Of a stretch of 64,000 bases of DNA, positions 49,736 through 59,030 are shown one piece after another; position 1 is the stretch's first letter, and the number at the start of each line of letters is the position of its first letter. The notes under the pieces were generated by a model. The model was not told where the DNA came from. It saw only the letters and a program-made list of their open reading frames with translations, and searched no databases. The DNA lies in assembly GCA_016867265.1 (NCBI GenBank), contig VGJW01000001.1:62001-126000 (forward strand), read 5' to 3'. Both the position numbers and the translations under genes were made by a program. This stretch comes from Candidatus Tanganyikabacteria bacterium (GTDB taxonomy: Bacteria; Cyanobacteriota; Sericytochromatia; S15B-MN24; VGJW01).

Positions 49736-50586
49736 GCAGCGAGGATTCCCGCCTGGCGGATGGCGAAGCGCCCTGGATCGACAGCCATTGCCATCTCGAC
49801 ATGTTGCCGGGCTGGGGCAAGGGCGAGGGCGACGGGGTCGGTCCTGATGACGCCACCTGTGCCTCCGAGATCGACGACCTGGTCGCCCGGGCCCGGGCTG
49901 CGGGCGTCGGCCGGATGATTGCCGCAAGCTGCCGACCGGATGAGGTGCCGGGCCTGCTGCACCTGCTCGATCGTGTTCCCGTGCTCTGGTCGGCCTTTGG
50001 TCTTCATCCCCATGAGGCGCGGGACTGGGGCCCTCAGGTCGAAGACCTGCTGCTACGCGCGCTTGCCCATCCCAAGGCCGTGGCCGTGGGCGAATGTGGC
50101 CTTGACTATCACTATGACCATAGCCCGCGCGATCTCCAGCAGGTGGCCTTTGCCGCGCAGTTGCGACTGGCTACGCGGCTGGACAAGCCTGTCGTCATCC
50201 ACACCCGACTTGCCGAGGAGGATACGCTCAGGATTCTCGATGAAGTGGGCGTCCCCCCCCGTGGCGGCGTGCTCCACTGCTTTACCGGCACGCTCGCCAT
50301 GGCTCAGGCTGCCGTTGCCCGAGGTCTTCACGTGTCGTTCAGCGGCATCGCGACCTTCCCCAAGGCTGCCGACCTGCGCGAGGTGGCGGCTTGGGTACCT
50401 CTGGACCGCATCCTTGTCGAGACGGATGCGCCCTTTCTCGCTCCTCCTCCCTATCGCGGGAAACGGAACGAACCGGCTTGGGTCGTACGCGTGCTTGAGG
50501 TCCTGGCAGAGGTCCGTGGCATGTCCATGCGGGACCTGGGTCTGGCCGCGGCGCGGAACACGGAGCGCCTGTACCGTATCGCCTGA
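49732..50586 (+). CDS. tatD: TatD family deoxyribonuclease
   Basis: The 284-residue metal-dependent hydrolase has the TIM-barrel metal motifs WIDSHCHLDML (His-x-His), GLHPHEA, GECGLDYHYD, VVIHTR and ETDAPFLAPPPYRGKRNEP. TatD members act as 3'-5' exonucleases or D-Tyr-tRNA-like hydrolases. The start is TTG at 49732, overlapping the metG stop (TTGA), a common metG-tatD pairing. An additional N-terminal stretch in the open frame upstream is not coding. Confidence 0.93.
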   Translation: MSSEDSRLADGEAPWIDSHCHLDMLPGWGKGEGDGVGPDDATCASEIDDLVARARAAGVGRMIAASCRPDEVPGLLHLLDRVPVLWSAFGLHPHEARDWGPQVEDLLLRALAHPKAVAVGECGLDYHYDHSPRDLQQVAFAAQLRLATRLDKPVVIHTRLAEEDTLRILDEVGVPPRGGVLHCFTGTLAMAQAAVARGLHVSFSGIATFPKAADLREVAAWVPLDRILVETDAPFLAPPPYRGKRNEPAWVVRVLEVLAEVRGMSMRDLGLAAARNTERLYRIA

Positions 50587-50679
50587 GGGTTGCTGTGTCG
50601 CCTTGCGAGTGGACACACGAGGCCGGGGTAGCGTACCTTCCCCAGTTGTCAGCTTGCGAACACCGAGTGGAGTTTGGAC

Positions 50680-51276
50680 GTGAAGCACCTCATCATCTAC
50701 GCGCATCCCAATCCTGCCAGTCTTTCGAATGCCATGAAGGATGCGCTGGTCGAGACTTACGAAGCGCAGGGCGCCGAGGTGGTCGTCCGGGACCTGTACG
50801 CCCTGGATTTCGAGCCAGTCCTCAAGGGCAGTGACTTCGTCGCCATGAAGGCCGGCAAGCTGCCGGAGGACATCGTGACGGAGCAGGGGCATATCAGTTG
50901 GGCGGACGCCATCACGGTGGTTGCCCCCGTCTGGTGGACCGGTCTCCCGGCGATTCTCAAGGGCTACATCGATCGGGTGTTCCTCTACGGTTTCGCTTAC
51001 CAGTATGGTGTCAACGGGCCAGAGGGCCTGCTCAAGGGCAAGAAGGTCCTGCTCGTGAGCAACCACGGGAGTCCGGCCGATATCTACGCAGCCAACGGGA
51101 TGCATGGCGCCATAAGCCAGACCCAGGACACCGGCATCTTTGCCTTCTGTGGCATGGAGGTCGTCCAGCACCTGTATTTCGGCGCCGTGCCCTCGGTCGA
51201 CGATGCCACCCGCAAGGGCTATCTGGACGAAGTTCGCGCCGCGGCGACAAAGCGCTTCGGCGCTGTCACCGCCTGA
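50680..51276 (+). CDS. NAD(P)H-dependent oxidoreductase (flavodoxin-2 fold)
   Basis: A 198-residue FMN-binding protein of the NQO1/YwrO/KefF family. It begins KHLIIYAHPNPASLSNAMK (phosphate-binding loop) and has PVWWTGLPAILKGYIDRVF, then LVSNHGSPADIYAANG. The start is GTG at 50680, seven bases after GGAG; a TTG at 50674 is less likely. It could reduce quinones or act with a K+/H+ antiporter such as KefC, but no kef gene is adjacent. Downstream is a hairpin and then the broken P-type ATPase. Confidence 0.88.
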   Translation: MKHLIIYAHPNPASLSNAMKDALVETYEAQGAEVVVRDLYALDFEPVLKGSDFVAMKAGKLPEDIVTEQGHISWADAITVVAPVWWTGLPAILKGYIDRVFLYGFAYQYGVNGPEGLLKGKKVLLVSNHGSPADIYAANGMHGAISQTQDTGIFAFCGMEVVQHLYFGAVPSVDDATRKGYLDEVRAAATKRFGAVTA

Positions 51277-53801
51277 TCGCGTCTCGTTCGCCGGGGGAAG
51301 CACGACGCTTCCCCCGGTCGGCATTTGGGGCCAGCTTGCGGGTTTCGAAAACCCGGCTCAACCCGAGCAGGCCAAGGTTCGTCGTGATGCACAGACCAAC
51401 GGGCAGGCCCAGCTCCGGGTTCAGGCTTCCGAGCTGCAGGGCCTCGCGAGGCCTCGGTGCGAGCGTCACGAGCAAGGCGATGCTGCCCGTGGCGGCGATG
51501 AGCGCGACGAGGGGCAGGTTGGGGCTGGCCTGACGCGTATCGGTCTCCCGGGAGACCAGCAGAATCATCACGAGCGTCGCGGCGAGACAAGCGAATCCAG
51601 CCGTCCTTGCCTGCCCCGAGCTCGCCGTGGCTACCCAGGTCCACAGGGTGGCCGCAAGGCATCCGGCTGCGCCCATCAACCCTCTGGCCAGCGCGAGATG
51701 CATGTAACCTGCCTCCGGCAAGGGGCTGTCCGAGGGATGGGGGGGCAGCGCATGACCTCGGTCGAGGGGCGATCGGTCTCGATGACCAGTGTGCACGAAG
51801 GATCGATGACCAACTCGAGCAGCACCAGGTGGACGGGCAGCAGAATCAGGGGAAGCGAGGGCGCCACGGCAGGCGGCAAGGCGAGACCGGCAATCGGGAT
51901 TTGGGCTGAAACGATGAAAACCTCTGCGCATGAGAGTTTGTCACGGACTTCCCTGCCCTCTGCGATGGCCTCGACGAGCGCGGGAAAGTCGTCATCGAGC
52001 AGGACCAGGTCGGCGGTTTCCCGGGCCACATCGGCGCCACGCCGTCCCATGCCGACGCCGACGTCGGCAGCCAGCAGGGCCGATGCATCGTTGACGCCGT
52101 CGCCCGTCATCGTGACGCGTTCTCCCCGGGCCTTGAGGGCCGTGACGAGGCGCAGCTGGTGTTCGGGACGTACTCTGGCAAAGACCGAGGTGTCGGCAAC
52201 CGCCCGAGGCCAGTCTTCCGGCTCAAGGGCATCCAGCTCCGGTCCTTCGATGCTGGGCCACGAGGCGTCGAGGCCCGCCTCTCGACATCGGGCGACTGCC
52301 TCCCGGACTCCCGGGCGGAGCGGATCGGCGAAGGCGAGCGTGCCTCCCCAGCAAAAGGTCGACTGCCTGGGTTCCGCGGCTGTTTCGGACGGGCCGGCCC
52401 AGGCGACGTCCAGCACCCGCATCCCTCGACCTGCCAGGACCTCGACTCCCCCGAGCAACGCATCGCACTCGGCCTCCGAAAGGTTGCACAGGGCCAGAAT
52501 CTGTTCCGGGGCTCCCTTGATGGCCTGACACACCATGTGTCCACTTGCGTCCAGCCAGGACTGCCCGAAGCCCATCCAGCCCGACTCTGGCTTGAGGATG
52601 GGGCCTGCCTGCCAGCCCTCGGGCGCATGCCAGACCCCTTGACCAAGGGCCGTACAGGCGTCGTGCAGGGCACGGTCCATCGGATCGTCCACCATGGCCG
52701 GACAGGCGAGCAGTCCGAGTTCCAGTGCATGAAGCGCCAGAGGCGCCCTCGGTGCCTTTCCGGTAGCCGGGATTGCGTCGGAACATGCCGGATGGACGAG
52801 CGTCGTGCGGTTTGACTTCAAGGTCCCGGACTTGTTCACACAGAGTACCAAGGTTGCGCCGAGGGTCTGCAGGCTTGCGAGGTGCCGGGTCAGGACCCGA
52901 TGATTCGCGAGGCGCCAGGCACCCATCGCGAGGAAGATTGTCAGGACGACGGGAATTTCCTTGGGGATCAGGGAGATGGCGAGCGTCATGCCGGCAAGGG
53001 CACCATCTCGCCAGGCTCCTGCCGACCCACCCTCGTGCAGGGCGTGCGTGACCGTTGCCAGGAGACAGGCCGCGATCGCGATCAGGGAGAGTTGGTGCAC
53101 CATCCGGCGTGTCGCCGCATCCTGTACTCTCCGGTTTCCGTGATGCCGGACAAGCTGGCACCGATGCGTCCCGTGCCGTTCTTGACTCCCGTCCTTCGGA
53201 CCTCGGCAAGCCCACGTCCCGTCCGGACCAGAGAGCCTGCCCAGAGCGTCGCGTCTTCGGTCCCTGCGGATCCATCGCCAGTTGGCGGGCCTGACAGGCA
53301 TCGTTTGGCCACCGGCAGGAATTCTCCCGTCAGCAGACTCTCGTCGGTCTGGATATCGTCCCCCTCACGCAGAATGACATCGGCAGGCAGCCTCTCCCCT
53401 GCCGTGATGATCAGCCAGTCCCCGACGACCAATTCCCTGGCTGGCAGGCGAAGCGGTTGGCCGTCACGGATGGCGATGGCCCGGGGAGTCGCCTGGGCCC
53501 TCAGGGCCTCGAGTGCAAGCCGAGTCCGCCATTGTTGCGCTACTGTCAACCCAATCACGAAGCAGACACCGACGAACATCGAGAGGGTGTCCTCGCGTGC
53601 CCCGATCAGGGTGTAGAGGCAGGTCGTCCCGATGAGCAGCAACAACATGGGTTCGGCTGCCAAGGCCCGCAGCGCGTGCCACGCGTGCTTGCCCGGGGGA
53701 GGCGGCAGGGCATTCGGTCCCTCTGCCGCCAGGCGCCGTCCTGCCACGTCCGAGGCCAAGCCTCGGACGGACGGGGACCGGGATGCCAGCACAGGAGCCA
53801 T
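51266..53801 (-). pseudogene. Broken cation-transporting P-type ATPase
   Basis: A leftward P2-type ATPase is split over three frames. Fragment 1 (about 53801-53130) has the N-terminal membrane domain and the A-domain, whose TGES is TGEF here. Fragment 2 (about 53115-51715) has helix M4 (IPKEIPVVL), the P-domain in which the phosphorylated Asp of DKTGTLT is Asn (NKSGTLK, codon 52834-52836), and the hinge GDGVNDA. Fragment 3 (about 51715-51266) has the last membrane helices. Two frame changes near 53115-53140 and 51710-51730 separate them. The loss of the key Asp and two frame breaks indicate a decaying gene, although sequencing indels could cause the frame changes. The transported ion is not certain (Ca2+-type pattern). 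Confidence 0.8.
51291..51317 (+). terminator. Terminator after the oxidoreductase gene
   Basis: A perfect 11-bp stem (CCGGGGGAAGC / GCTTCCCCCGG) with a 5-base loop, 14 bases after the stop codon. It overlaps the 3' end of the convergent pseudogene; only a short T stretch follows. Confidence 0.6.
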
Positions 53802-54102
53802 GGTCGGCGAATCGGCACCTGGATGATTGTGCCCCTGTGAAATCTACCGTTGGTCGGTCCGGCCTTGCCGATAAAGACTCGAGCCAAGGAGGAGCGGTCC
53901 AAGCGTATCCCGAGTCGCGGCGTCACGGCATCTCTTGTCGGGGGCTACAACCAGCAGTTGGCAGGTCGTGGGGCTTCGGTGCCCGCGCGTCTCCCCACGG
54001 AGGCCACCGTGCGTCCCCAATCGCCTGAATCCTTCGCCCCGCAGGGCCTGCCGAGGCGGAGCTCAGGCTTCAGCCGACCCGGCTAGTACGGCCGCGACCG
54101 GG
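53802..54102. other. Gene-free stretch between the P-type ATPase remnant and cysE
   Basis: About 300 bases without a convincing gene on either strand. I see an AAGGAGG that lacks a following start codon, a hairpin at the cysE end, and no clear promoter box. Confidence 0.5.
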
Positions 54103-54104
54103 TC
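54077..54104 (-). terminator. Possible terminator of the cysK-cysE operon
   Basis: GACCCGG/CCGGGTC forms a 7-bp stem that overlaps the cysE stop codon, with a 15-base loop and no T-run. Confidence 0.4.
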
Positions 54105-54690
54105 AGATTCCGGCCCCGAGCTCGAACGTCTCGGCGGCCTCAGGTTGGCGCACCGGCATCGTGATGCGTCCGGGGATGCCGACGACGCGGGCCCTGGCCG
54201 GTACGTCGCGAAGGACGACGCTGCCGGCACCGATGCGGGCCTCTTCGCCGACGAGGATGTCCCCAAGGATGGCCGCGCCGGCACCGACGACGACACGGTC
54301 CGCGAGGGTGGGGTGACGCTTGGCGCGTTCGCTCGAGACGCCACCGAGCGTTACCTGGTGGTAGATCAGGACGTCATGGCCGATTTCGGCCGTCTCGCCG
54401 ATGACGACGGCCGCACCATGATCGATGAACAGGCGACGCCCGATGCGGGCACCTGGATGGATCTCGATCAAGGTCAGGCTGCGTACCCACTGGGAAAGCA
54501 GCCGGGCGAGCAGGCGTTGGCCCCGGGCCCAGAGCGCGTGCGCGACACGGTGGCCGGCGAGGGCGTGCACCGCGGGGTAGCAGAGCCAGACCTCAAGTCG
54601 GGTGCGGGCAGCTGGATCCTCGCGCAGGATCCGATCCACCACCTCGCCCAGATCCCGCCAGGCCTCACCGAAAGTCAGGGGCTCGTTCAT
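54103..54690 (-). CDS. cysE: Serine O-acetyltransferase
   Basis: The 195-residue enzyme acetylates serine with acetyl-CoA, giving the precursor for cysteine. The N-terminal helical domain ([26 protein letters not shown]) is followed by the left-handed beta-helix with hexapeptide repeats ([28 protein letters not shown]) and the C-terminal tail. The His in HGAAVVIGE and YHQVTLGG are catalytic or conserved. The start overlaps the cysK stop by 4 bases. CysE and CysK form the cysteine synthase complex, in line with the operon. Confidence 0.96.
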   Translation of the reverse strand: MNEPLTFGEAWRDLGEVVDRILREDPAARTRLEVWLCYPAVHALAGHRVAHALWARGQRLLARLLSQWVRSLTLIEIHPGARIGRRLFIDHGAAVVIGETAEIGHDVLIYHQVTLGGVSSERAKRHPTLADRVVVGAGAAILGDILVGEEARIGAGSVVLRDVPARARVVGIPGRITMPVRQPEAAETFELGAGI

Positions 54691-55706
54691 CCAGGAACGG
54701 CGGCACTGGCCGTGGCACGGGACGGACTTGCGACCAAGGCTTCGGCTGCTGCACGCTCTTCGGCGAAGAGCACGGTGGACAGGTAGCGTTCACCCAGGTC
54801 AGGCAGGATCACGACCACCAATCGGCTTGCCGTCTCGGGGCGCCGTGCGTAACGAATGGCGCATGCCGCTGCAGCGCCGCAGCTGATGCCGACGTGCAGG
54901 CCTTCCTCACGGGCAAGTCTGCGCGCCATCACCATCGCGTCGTCCGCCGAGACGGTCATGACCTCTCCCCGATCCCCCGCTCGCCAGGCGGCAAGCAGGG
55001 ACGGATCGAGCGTCTCCGGCACGAAGCCGGTCCCGATCCCCTGAATGCGGTGGGGCGAGTGGGTGCCCCCGGACAGGATCGCGCTCTCGACCGGCTCGAC
55101 CCCGATGAAGCGAAGGTCGGGCTTTCTTCCACCCAAGGCCTGCCACAGTCCGGAAAGCGTGCCCCCCGTGCCGATGCCACCGACCACGACATCAACTTTG
55201 CCGTCCGTGTCCGCCCAGATTTCCTCAGCGGTGGTCTCCCGGTGGACGCTCGGGTTGTCGGGATTCGCGAACTGCATGGGCATCCAGCGATCGGGGCCCT
55301 CCTGGCAGATTTCCTCTGCGCGGCGGATGGCCTCCGGCATGCCGAGCGGTCCCGGCGTCAGCACGACCTCGGCGCCCAGAGACAGAAGCAGGGTCCGACG
55401 CTCCATCGAGACCGTCTCCGGCATCGTCACGATCAGTCGGTAGCCCCGTGCCGCGGCCACGTAGGCCAAGGCAAGGCCCGTGTTGCCGCTTGTCGGCTCG
55501 ACGATGGTCGTATGGCCCGGTCGGATCAACCCGGACTGTTCGGCACCGTCGATCATCGCCACGCCGATCCGGCACTTCACGGAGTGCATCGGGTTGTACT
55601 TCTCGAGCTTGGCCACCACTGTCGCGTGACAGCCCTCCGTGACGCGGTTCAGACGCACCAGAGGTGTGCGGCCGGCCAACTCGGTGACGTCGTTGAAGAT
55701 GCGCAT
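54687..55706 (-). CDS. cysK: Cysteine synthase (O-acetylserine sulfhydrylase)
   Basis: This PLP enzyme converts O-acetylserine and sulfide to cysteine. The 339 residues match the E. coli CysK layout: PLP-Lys in [15 protein letters not shown], the substrate loop [20 protein letters not shown], the glycine-rich phosphate loop [10 protein letters not shown], and the end [12 protein letters not shown]. It starts 27 bases downstream of a strong hairpin that follows the aldehyde dehydrogenase gene, so cysK may be transcribed by read-through from it or from a promoter I cannot see. It overlaps cysE by 4 bases. Confidence 0.96.
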   Translation of the reverse strand: MRIFNDVTELAGRTPLVRLNRVTEGCHATVVAKLEKYNPMHSVKCRIGVAMIDGAEQSGLIRPGHTTIVEPTSGNTGLALAYVAAARGYRLIVTMPETVSMERRTLLLSLGAEVVLTPGPLGMPEAIRRAEEICQEGPDRWMPMQFANPDNPSVHRETTAEEIWADTDGKVDVVVGGIGTGGTLSGLWQALGGRKPDLRFIGVEPVESAILSGGTHSPHRIQGIGTGFVPETLDPSLLAAWRAGDRGEVMTVSADDAMVMARRLAREEGLHVGISCGAAAACAIRYARRPETASRLVVVILPDLGERYLSTVLFAEERAAAEALVASPSRATASAAVPG

Positions 55707-55733
55707 GACTGAGGACCTGCTTGAAAAGGATGG

Positions 55734-55771
55734 GCCCCGACCGGGCAGCCATCATGGTGTCCGGTCGGGGC
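55734..55771 (-). terminator. Terminator between aldehyde dehydrogenase and cysK
   Basis: A perfect 11-bp stem (GCCCCGACCGG / CCGGTCGGGGC) with a 16-base loop, followed on the minus strand by CCATCCTTTT. It is a good intrinsic terminator 9 bases after the dehydrogenase stop; the cysK start is only 27 bases further on. Confidence 0.7.
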
Positions 55772-55779
55772 GCCGTGCA

Positions 55780-57261
55780 CTAGAGTCCGAACGGATTGAA
55801 GACCTTGTCCGTCGTGTTGGCCATGATGGCTTTCTCCTCGAGGTAGGCGTCAAGGCTGCGGACAGAGAGTTCCCGGCCCAGACCGGACTGCTTGGTTCCG
55901 CCGAAAGGCAGGCCCGAGAAGGCCGTGAACGGCTGGTTGATGCCCACGCCACCCGAACTGATGCCCTGGGCCATGCGCAGGCCACGGGCCAGGTCCCGCG
56001 TCCAGACCGAGGCGAACAGGCCATAGTCGGTGCCATTGGCCAGCTTGAGGGCCTCGGCCTCCGAGGCGAAGGGCGTGATGGTGACGACGGGGCCGAAGAC
56101 CTCCTGCTTGAAGACCTCATGCTCTGGCGTGACGCCCGTCAGGACGGTCGGCAGATAGAAGTGACCCTTGGCATGCGCCTCGGCGCGCTTGCCTCCGAGG
56201 GCGACAGTGACCCCTGCGGCAACGGCACGCTGAACGAAGCCATCCACCTTGGCGAGGTGTTCCGCGGAGATCAGCGAACCCACGTGGGTGACCTCCTGGG
56301 TCGGGTCGCCGACCACCAACTTGCCAGCCTTGGCCACGAAGGCCTCGACGAATCGATCGTGGACGGACTGTTCGACCAGGATGCGGCTGCGTGCCTCGCA
56401 GGACTGTCCGGCACTGTAGAAGATGGCATGGACCGAAGCTGCAGCGACAGCCTCGACATCGACGTCGGCGAAGACCACGCTGGGCGACTTGCCGCCCAGT
56501 TCCAGCGTCAGGCGCTTTAGCCGCCCGGCTGCCGCGGCCATGATGGCACGGCCGGTTTCCGTGCCGCCCGTGAAGGCCACCTTGTCGACGCCCGGATGGG
56601 TGACCAGCCAGTTGCCGACCGTCTCGCCGGGACCGTGGACGACGTTGAGCACACCCGCCGGAAGACCGGCTTCCGCCAGAATCTCGGCGAGCTTCATGGC
56701 GGTCAGGGGGGTGAGCTCGGACGGCTTCAGGACGATGCAGCAGCCGGCGGCCAGTGCGGGGGCCAATTTCCAGCTTGCCATCATGAACGGGTAGTTCCAA
56801 GGGATGATCTGGGCGCAGACCCCGATGGGCTCCTTGACGGTCAGCGACAGGGTGCCGGGCATGATGGCGGGCACCGTCTCGCCGGTGATCTTGGTTGCGG
56901 CACCGGCGAAGAATTCGAAGACCTCGGCACCCGAGAGGATCTCGCCCTTGCAGTGTGCGACAGGCTTGCCATTGTTGCGGCTCTCGAGCTCGGCAAGCTC
57001 TCCTGCACGTGCACGGATGAGGTCGGCGGCCTTGTTGAGGATGCGGGTTCGCTTGCCCGCCGGCGTCGTCGCCCAGCGCCCGAATGCCTTGCGTGCCGCC
57101 GCCACGGCGCGGTCGACGTCGTCCTTGCCTGCCACGCCTAGCTCAGCGATCAGGTCTTCCGTGGCGGAGCTGGAGACGGTCAGCGACTGGCCCGACGTTG
57201 CCGGTACGGCGGCGCCATCGATCCACAGGGGGGTCTGGGGCAGGGTCAGGGTGGCCGACAT
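55780..57261 (-). CDS. Aldehyde dehydrogenase family protein (betaine aldehyde-type)
   Basis: The 493-residue NAD(P)-dependent enzyme oxidises aldehydes to acids. Motifs: IIPWNYPFMMASWKLAPAL (NAD-binding loop), FTGGTETGRAIMAAAA, the catalytic Glu in LELGGKSPSVVFADVD, the catalytic Cys in YSAGQSCEARSRILVE, and EVFGPVVTITPF. The pattern resembles betaine-aldehyde or gamma-aminobutyraldehyde dehydrogenases, but the natural substrate cannot be named. The start is ATG at 57261 with AAGGAG eight bases upstream; a longer frame has no SD. A TAGAAT box precedes it. Confidence 0.92.
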   Translation of the reverse strand: MSATLTLPQTPLWIDGAAVPATSGQSLTVSSSATEDLIAELGVAGKDDVDRAVAAARKAFGRWATTPAGKRTRILNKAADLIRARAGELAELESRNNGKPVAHCKGEILSGAEVFEFFAGAATKITGETVPAIMPGTLSLTVKEPIGVCAQIIPWNYPFMMASWKLAPALAAGCCIVLKPSELTPLTAMKLAEILAEAGLPAGVLNVVHGPGETVGNWLVTHPGVDKVAFTGGTETGRAIMAAAAGRLKRLTLELGGKSPSVVFADVDVEAVAAASVHAIFYSAGQSCEARSRILVEQSVHDRFVEAFVAKAGKLVVGDPTQEVTHVGSLISAEHLAKVDGFVQRAVAAGVTVALGGKRAEAHAKGHFYLPTVLTGVTPEHEVFKQEVFGPVVTITPFASEAEALKLANGTDYGLFASVWTRDLARGLRMAQGISSGGVGINQPFTAFSGLPFGGTKQSGLGRELSVRSLDAYLEEKAIMANTTDKVFNPFGL

Positions 57262-57340
57262 GGCAGGACTCCTTGTCCATGAAGCCGACGGAAACCAGCG
57301 CGCTGGACGACGTCGGCAAGGCAGGCTGGGCAACTGCCTA

Positions 57341-57346
57341 ATTCTA
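57341..57346 (-). promoter_or_regulatory. -10 box of the aldehyde dehydrogenase gene
   Basis: TAGAAT on the minus strand in the 135-base gap, giving a leader of about 74 bases with AAGGAG before the ATG. No -35 hexamer is clear. Confidence 0.45.
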
Positions 57347-57396
57347 GGCCATGATGCCGTTTCCCGTGCGATGGGGCCAGTACGGGGCTGTCCTCG

Positions 57397-58308
57397 CTAC
57401 CGAACGCGCCACCGCAAGCCCACGAGACCCGCATAGAAGTCGCTGTCGTTGAATATCCTGCGTTCCGCCACGGTGGCTCCGCCGTTGACGAGGCGGACCC
57501 GGAAGAAGGTGTCCAGCTTCCGTTGCAGCGGGATGAACAGCGTGGCTGCGGTGTCCAGCAGGCCTCCCTTCACCGGCAGCAAGCCGAGGGTGGAGCTGGC
57601 ATCGGCCTCCCAGACGAAGGACATCCCTTCGGGCAAGGGCTTGCGCCAGCGGACCTTGAGGGCGGGTACCCAGCCGATGTCCTGCTCATCGTCATACTTC
57701 AGGCCCTGAGCGTCCGAGAACGAGACGATGGCGTTGCGAATCTGGTTCGTCACGCCGACCTCGAGGCCGTCCTCCCACGTTCCCGCGACCCGATGCAGCC
57801 AAGACAGGCGCCAGCCCTCGAACTTGTAACGGGCATCGACCACGGTGCCACGGGCAAAGGCCGTGTCCTGGAAGGTGATGTCCTTGGGCAGGACCACGCG
57901 GGTCGTCAGGTCGAGGGGGGCATACAGGAAAATCAGGCTTTCGGTATCCCAGAAGCGGGCCTCGGCGACCACGCGCTGGGAGGGCAGCAGGTTCCTGTTC
58001 TGCATCAGGTCGCCCGCCGTGAAGAACGTGCCGTCGTTCGGTCCGTACTGGGCGTCGTTTCGGGCAATAAGCAAGGGACCGGTCTCGAGGTCGAACCAAA
58101 AGCCGTCGAGGGGGCCCGGCCGCTTTCGGGGACCCTCGGTACCGGTGGTGACCACGGTGGTACGGACCTCTTCCAAGCTTTCGGTCGGCGACGATGTCGT
58201 GGCGTCCCGGACCTCGATCTCTCGGGTTTTCCCGGCGAGCGGCACCTGCGGGAGAGACGGCATCGTGAGGGCAGGAGCGGCAGCAAGCAACAGCGTTGGA
58301 AGGGGCAC
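57397..58308 (-). CDS. Predicted outer-membrane beta-barrel protein
   Basis: The 303-residue protein starts with a hydrophobic stretch (PLPTLLLAAAPALTMP). After about 60 residues of linker, it consists of alternating strands with aromatic residues, for example AEARFWDTESLIFLYAP, RYKFEGWRLSWLHRVAG, VPALKVRWRKPL and YAGLVGLRWRVR, ending in a hydrophobic strand as many outer-membrane barrels do. The family is unknown to me. GTG start at 58308; the gene begins 18 bases after rfbC and so is likely co-transcribed with it. Confidence 0.7.
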   Translation of the reverse strand: MPLPTLLLAAAPALTMPSLPQVPLAGKTREIEVRDATTSSPTESLEEVRTTVVTTGTEGPRKRPGPLDGFWFDLETGPLLIARNDAQYGPNDGTFFTAGDLMQNRNLLPSQRVVAEARFWDTESLIFLYAPLDLTTRVVLPKDITFQDTAFARGTVVDARYKFEGWRLSWLHRVAGTWEDGLEVGVTNQIRNAIVSFSDAQGLKYDDEQDIGWVPALKVRWRKPLPEGMSFVWEADASSTLGLLPVKGGLLDTAATLFIPLQRKLDTFFRVRLVNGGATVAERRIFNDSDFYAGLVGLRWRVR

Positions 58309-58326
58309 GGCGACCTCGTTCTGGCT

Positions 58327-58893
58327 TCAGGTGGCAGGCAAGGGGGCGGCCAGGACCCGGTTGCGAAGGAAGGGGCTTGCGCCATCGCGGTCCGAGAGCA
58401 CGGCTTCGCCCGGTAACGGCCACGCAACGGCCAGGTCCGGGTCATTCCAGCGAATGCCGCCTTCCGACGGGCCGTGGAACTGCCGGGTGCACTTGTAGGA
58501 CACGAGCGCCGTATCGCTAAGGACCTGAAAGCCGTGGGCGAAGTCCTCGGGGATGAACAGGGTCTCCCCCCCCTCTTCGGTGAGCTCTGCGGCGACCCAC
58601 TGGCCGAAGGTCGCGCTGCCCGGGCGAATGTCCACGGCGACATCCCAGATACGCCCGGACACGCATTGGACAAGCTTGCCCTGGGCGTGTGGCGCGACTT
58701 GGTAATGCAGGCCACGCACGGTTCCCCTTCGCGAGAAGGACAGGTTGTCCTGCGTGAAGGTGTCCGGGATACTCGCCGCAGCAAAGTCAGAGGCCTTGAA
58801 GGTTTCCCTGAAGAAGCCCCGGGCGTCGGCGAAAGTTCGTGGTCTGGCAAGGACCACGCCGGGCAAGCCGAGATCCTCGAAGGTGAAGGGCAT
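58327..58893 (-). CDS. rfbC: dTDP-4-dehydrorhamnose 3,5-epimerase
   Basis: The 188-residue enzyme of dTDP-L-rhamnose synthesis has a cupin fold. Motifs are DARGFFRETFKASDF, QDNLSFSRRGTVRGLHYQV (catalytic His in RGLHYQ), and FGQWVAAELTEEGGETLFIPEDFAHGFQVLSD. The start is ATG at 58893; the open frame continues upstream through the tRNA-Ser gene and is not coding there. The neighbouring rfbA, rfbB and rfbD genes are not present, so this gene is isolated from a full operon. It begins 24 bases after the tRNA end. Confidence 0.94.
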   Translation of the reverse strand: MPFTFEDLGLPGVVLARPRTFADARGFFRETFKASDFAAASIPDTFTQDNLSFSRRGTVRGLHYQVAPHAQGKLVQCVSGRIWDVAVDIRPGSATFGQWVAAELTEEGGETLFIPEDFAHGFQVLSDTALVSYKCTRQFHGPSEGGIRWNDPDLAVAWPLPGEAVLSDRDGASPFLRNRVLAAPLPAT

Positions 58894-58916
58894 GCGTCGT
58901 CCTCGTGACAATGAGG

Positions 58917-59001
58917 CGGAGGAGGTGGGATTCGAACCCACGGATGGTTGCCCATCTCCGGTTTTCAAGACCGGCGCGATCGACCGCTCCGCCACTCCTC
59001 C
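58917..59001 (-). tRNA. tRNA-Ser (UGA)
   Basis: An 85-base class II tRNA on the minus strand: acceptor GGAGGAG/CTCCTCC with discriminator G, anticodon loop CTTGAAA with anticodon TGA, a long variable arm, and a T-loop TTCGAAT. No CCA is encoded. A TGCTAGCAT box lies 10 bases upstream of its 5' end. No terminator separates it from rfbC. Confidence 0.97.
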
Positions 59002-59010
59002 GGGCTCGTC

Positions 59011-59019
59011 ATGCTAGCA
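59011..59019 (-). promoter_or_regulatory. Extended -10 box of tRNA-Ser
   Basis: TGCTAGCAT on the minus strand, with its last base 10 bases from the tRNA 5' end. Confidence 0.6.
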
Positions 59020-59030
59020 CGCAGGCACCC

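Noticed and set aside
53850-54086. A 78-residue plus-strand frame in the gap before cysE
   Set aside because: No SD site before its start, no domains, composition like shadow frames. Not reported as a gene.
58894-58995. Extended N-terminus for RfbC
   Set aside because: The frame continues upstream through the tRNA-Ser gene. The family N-terminus aligns with ATG 58893, which has GAGG upstream.
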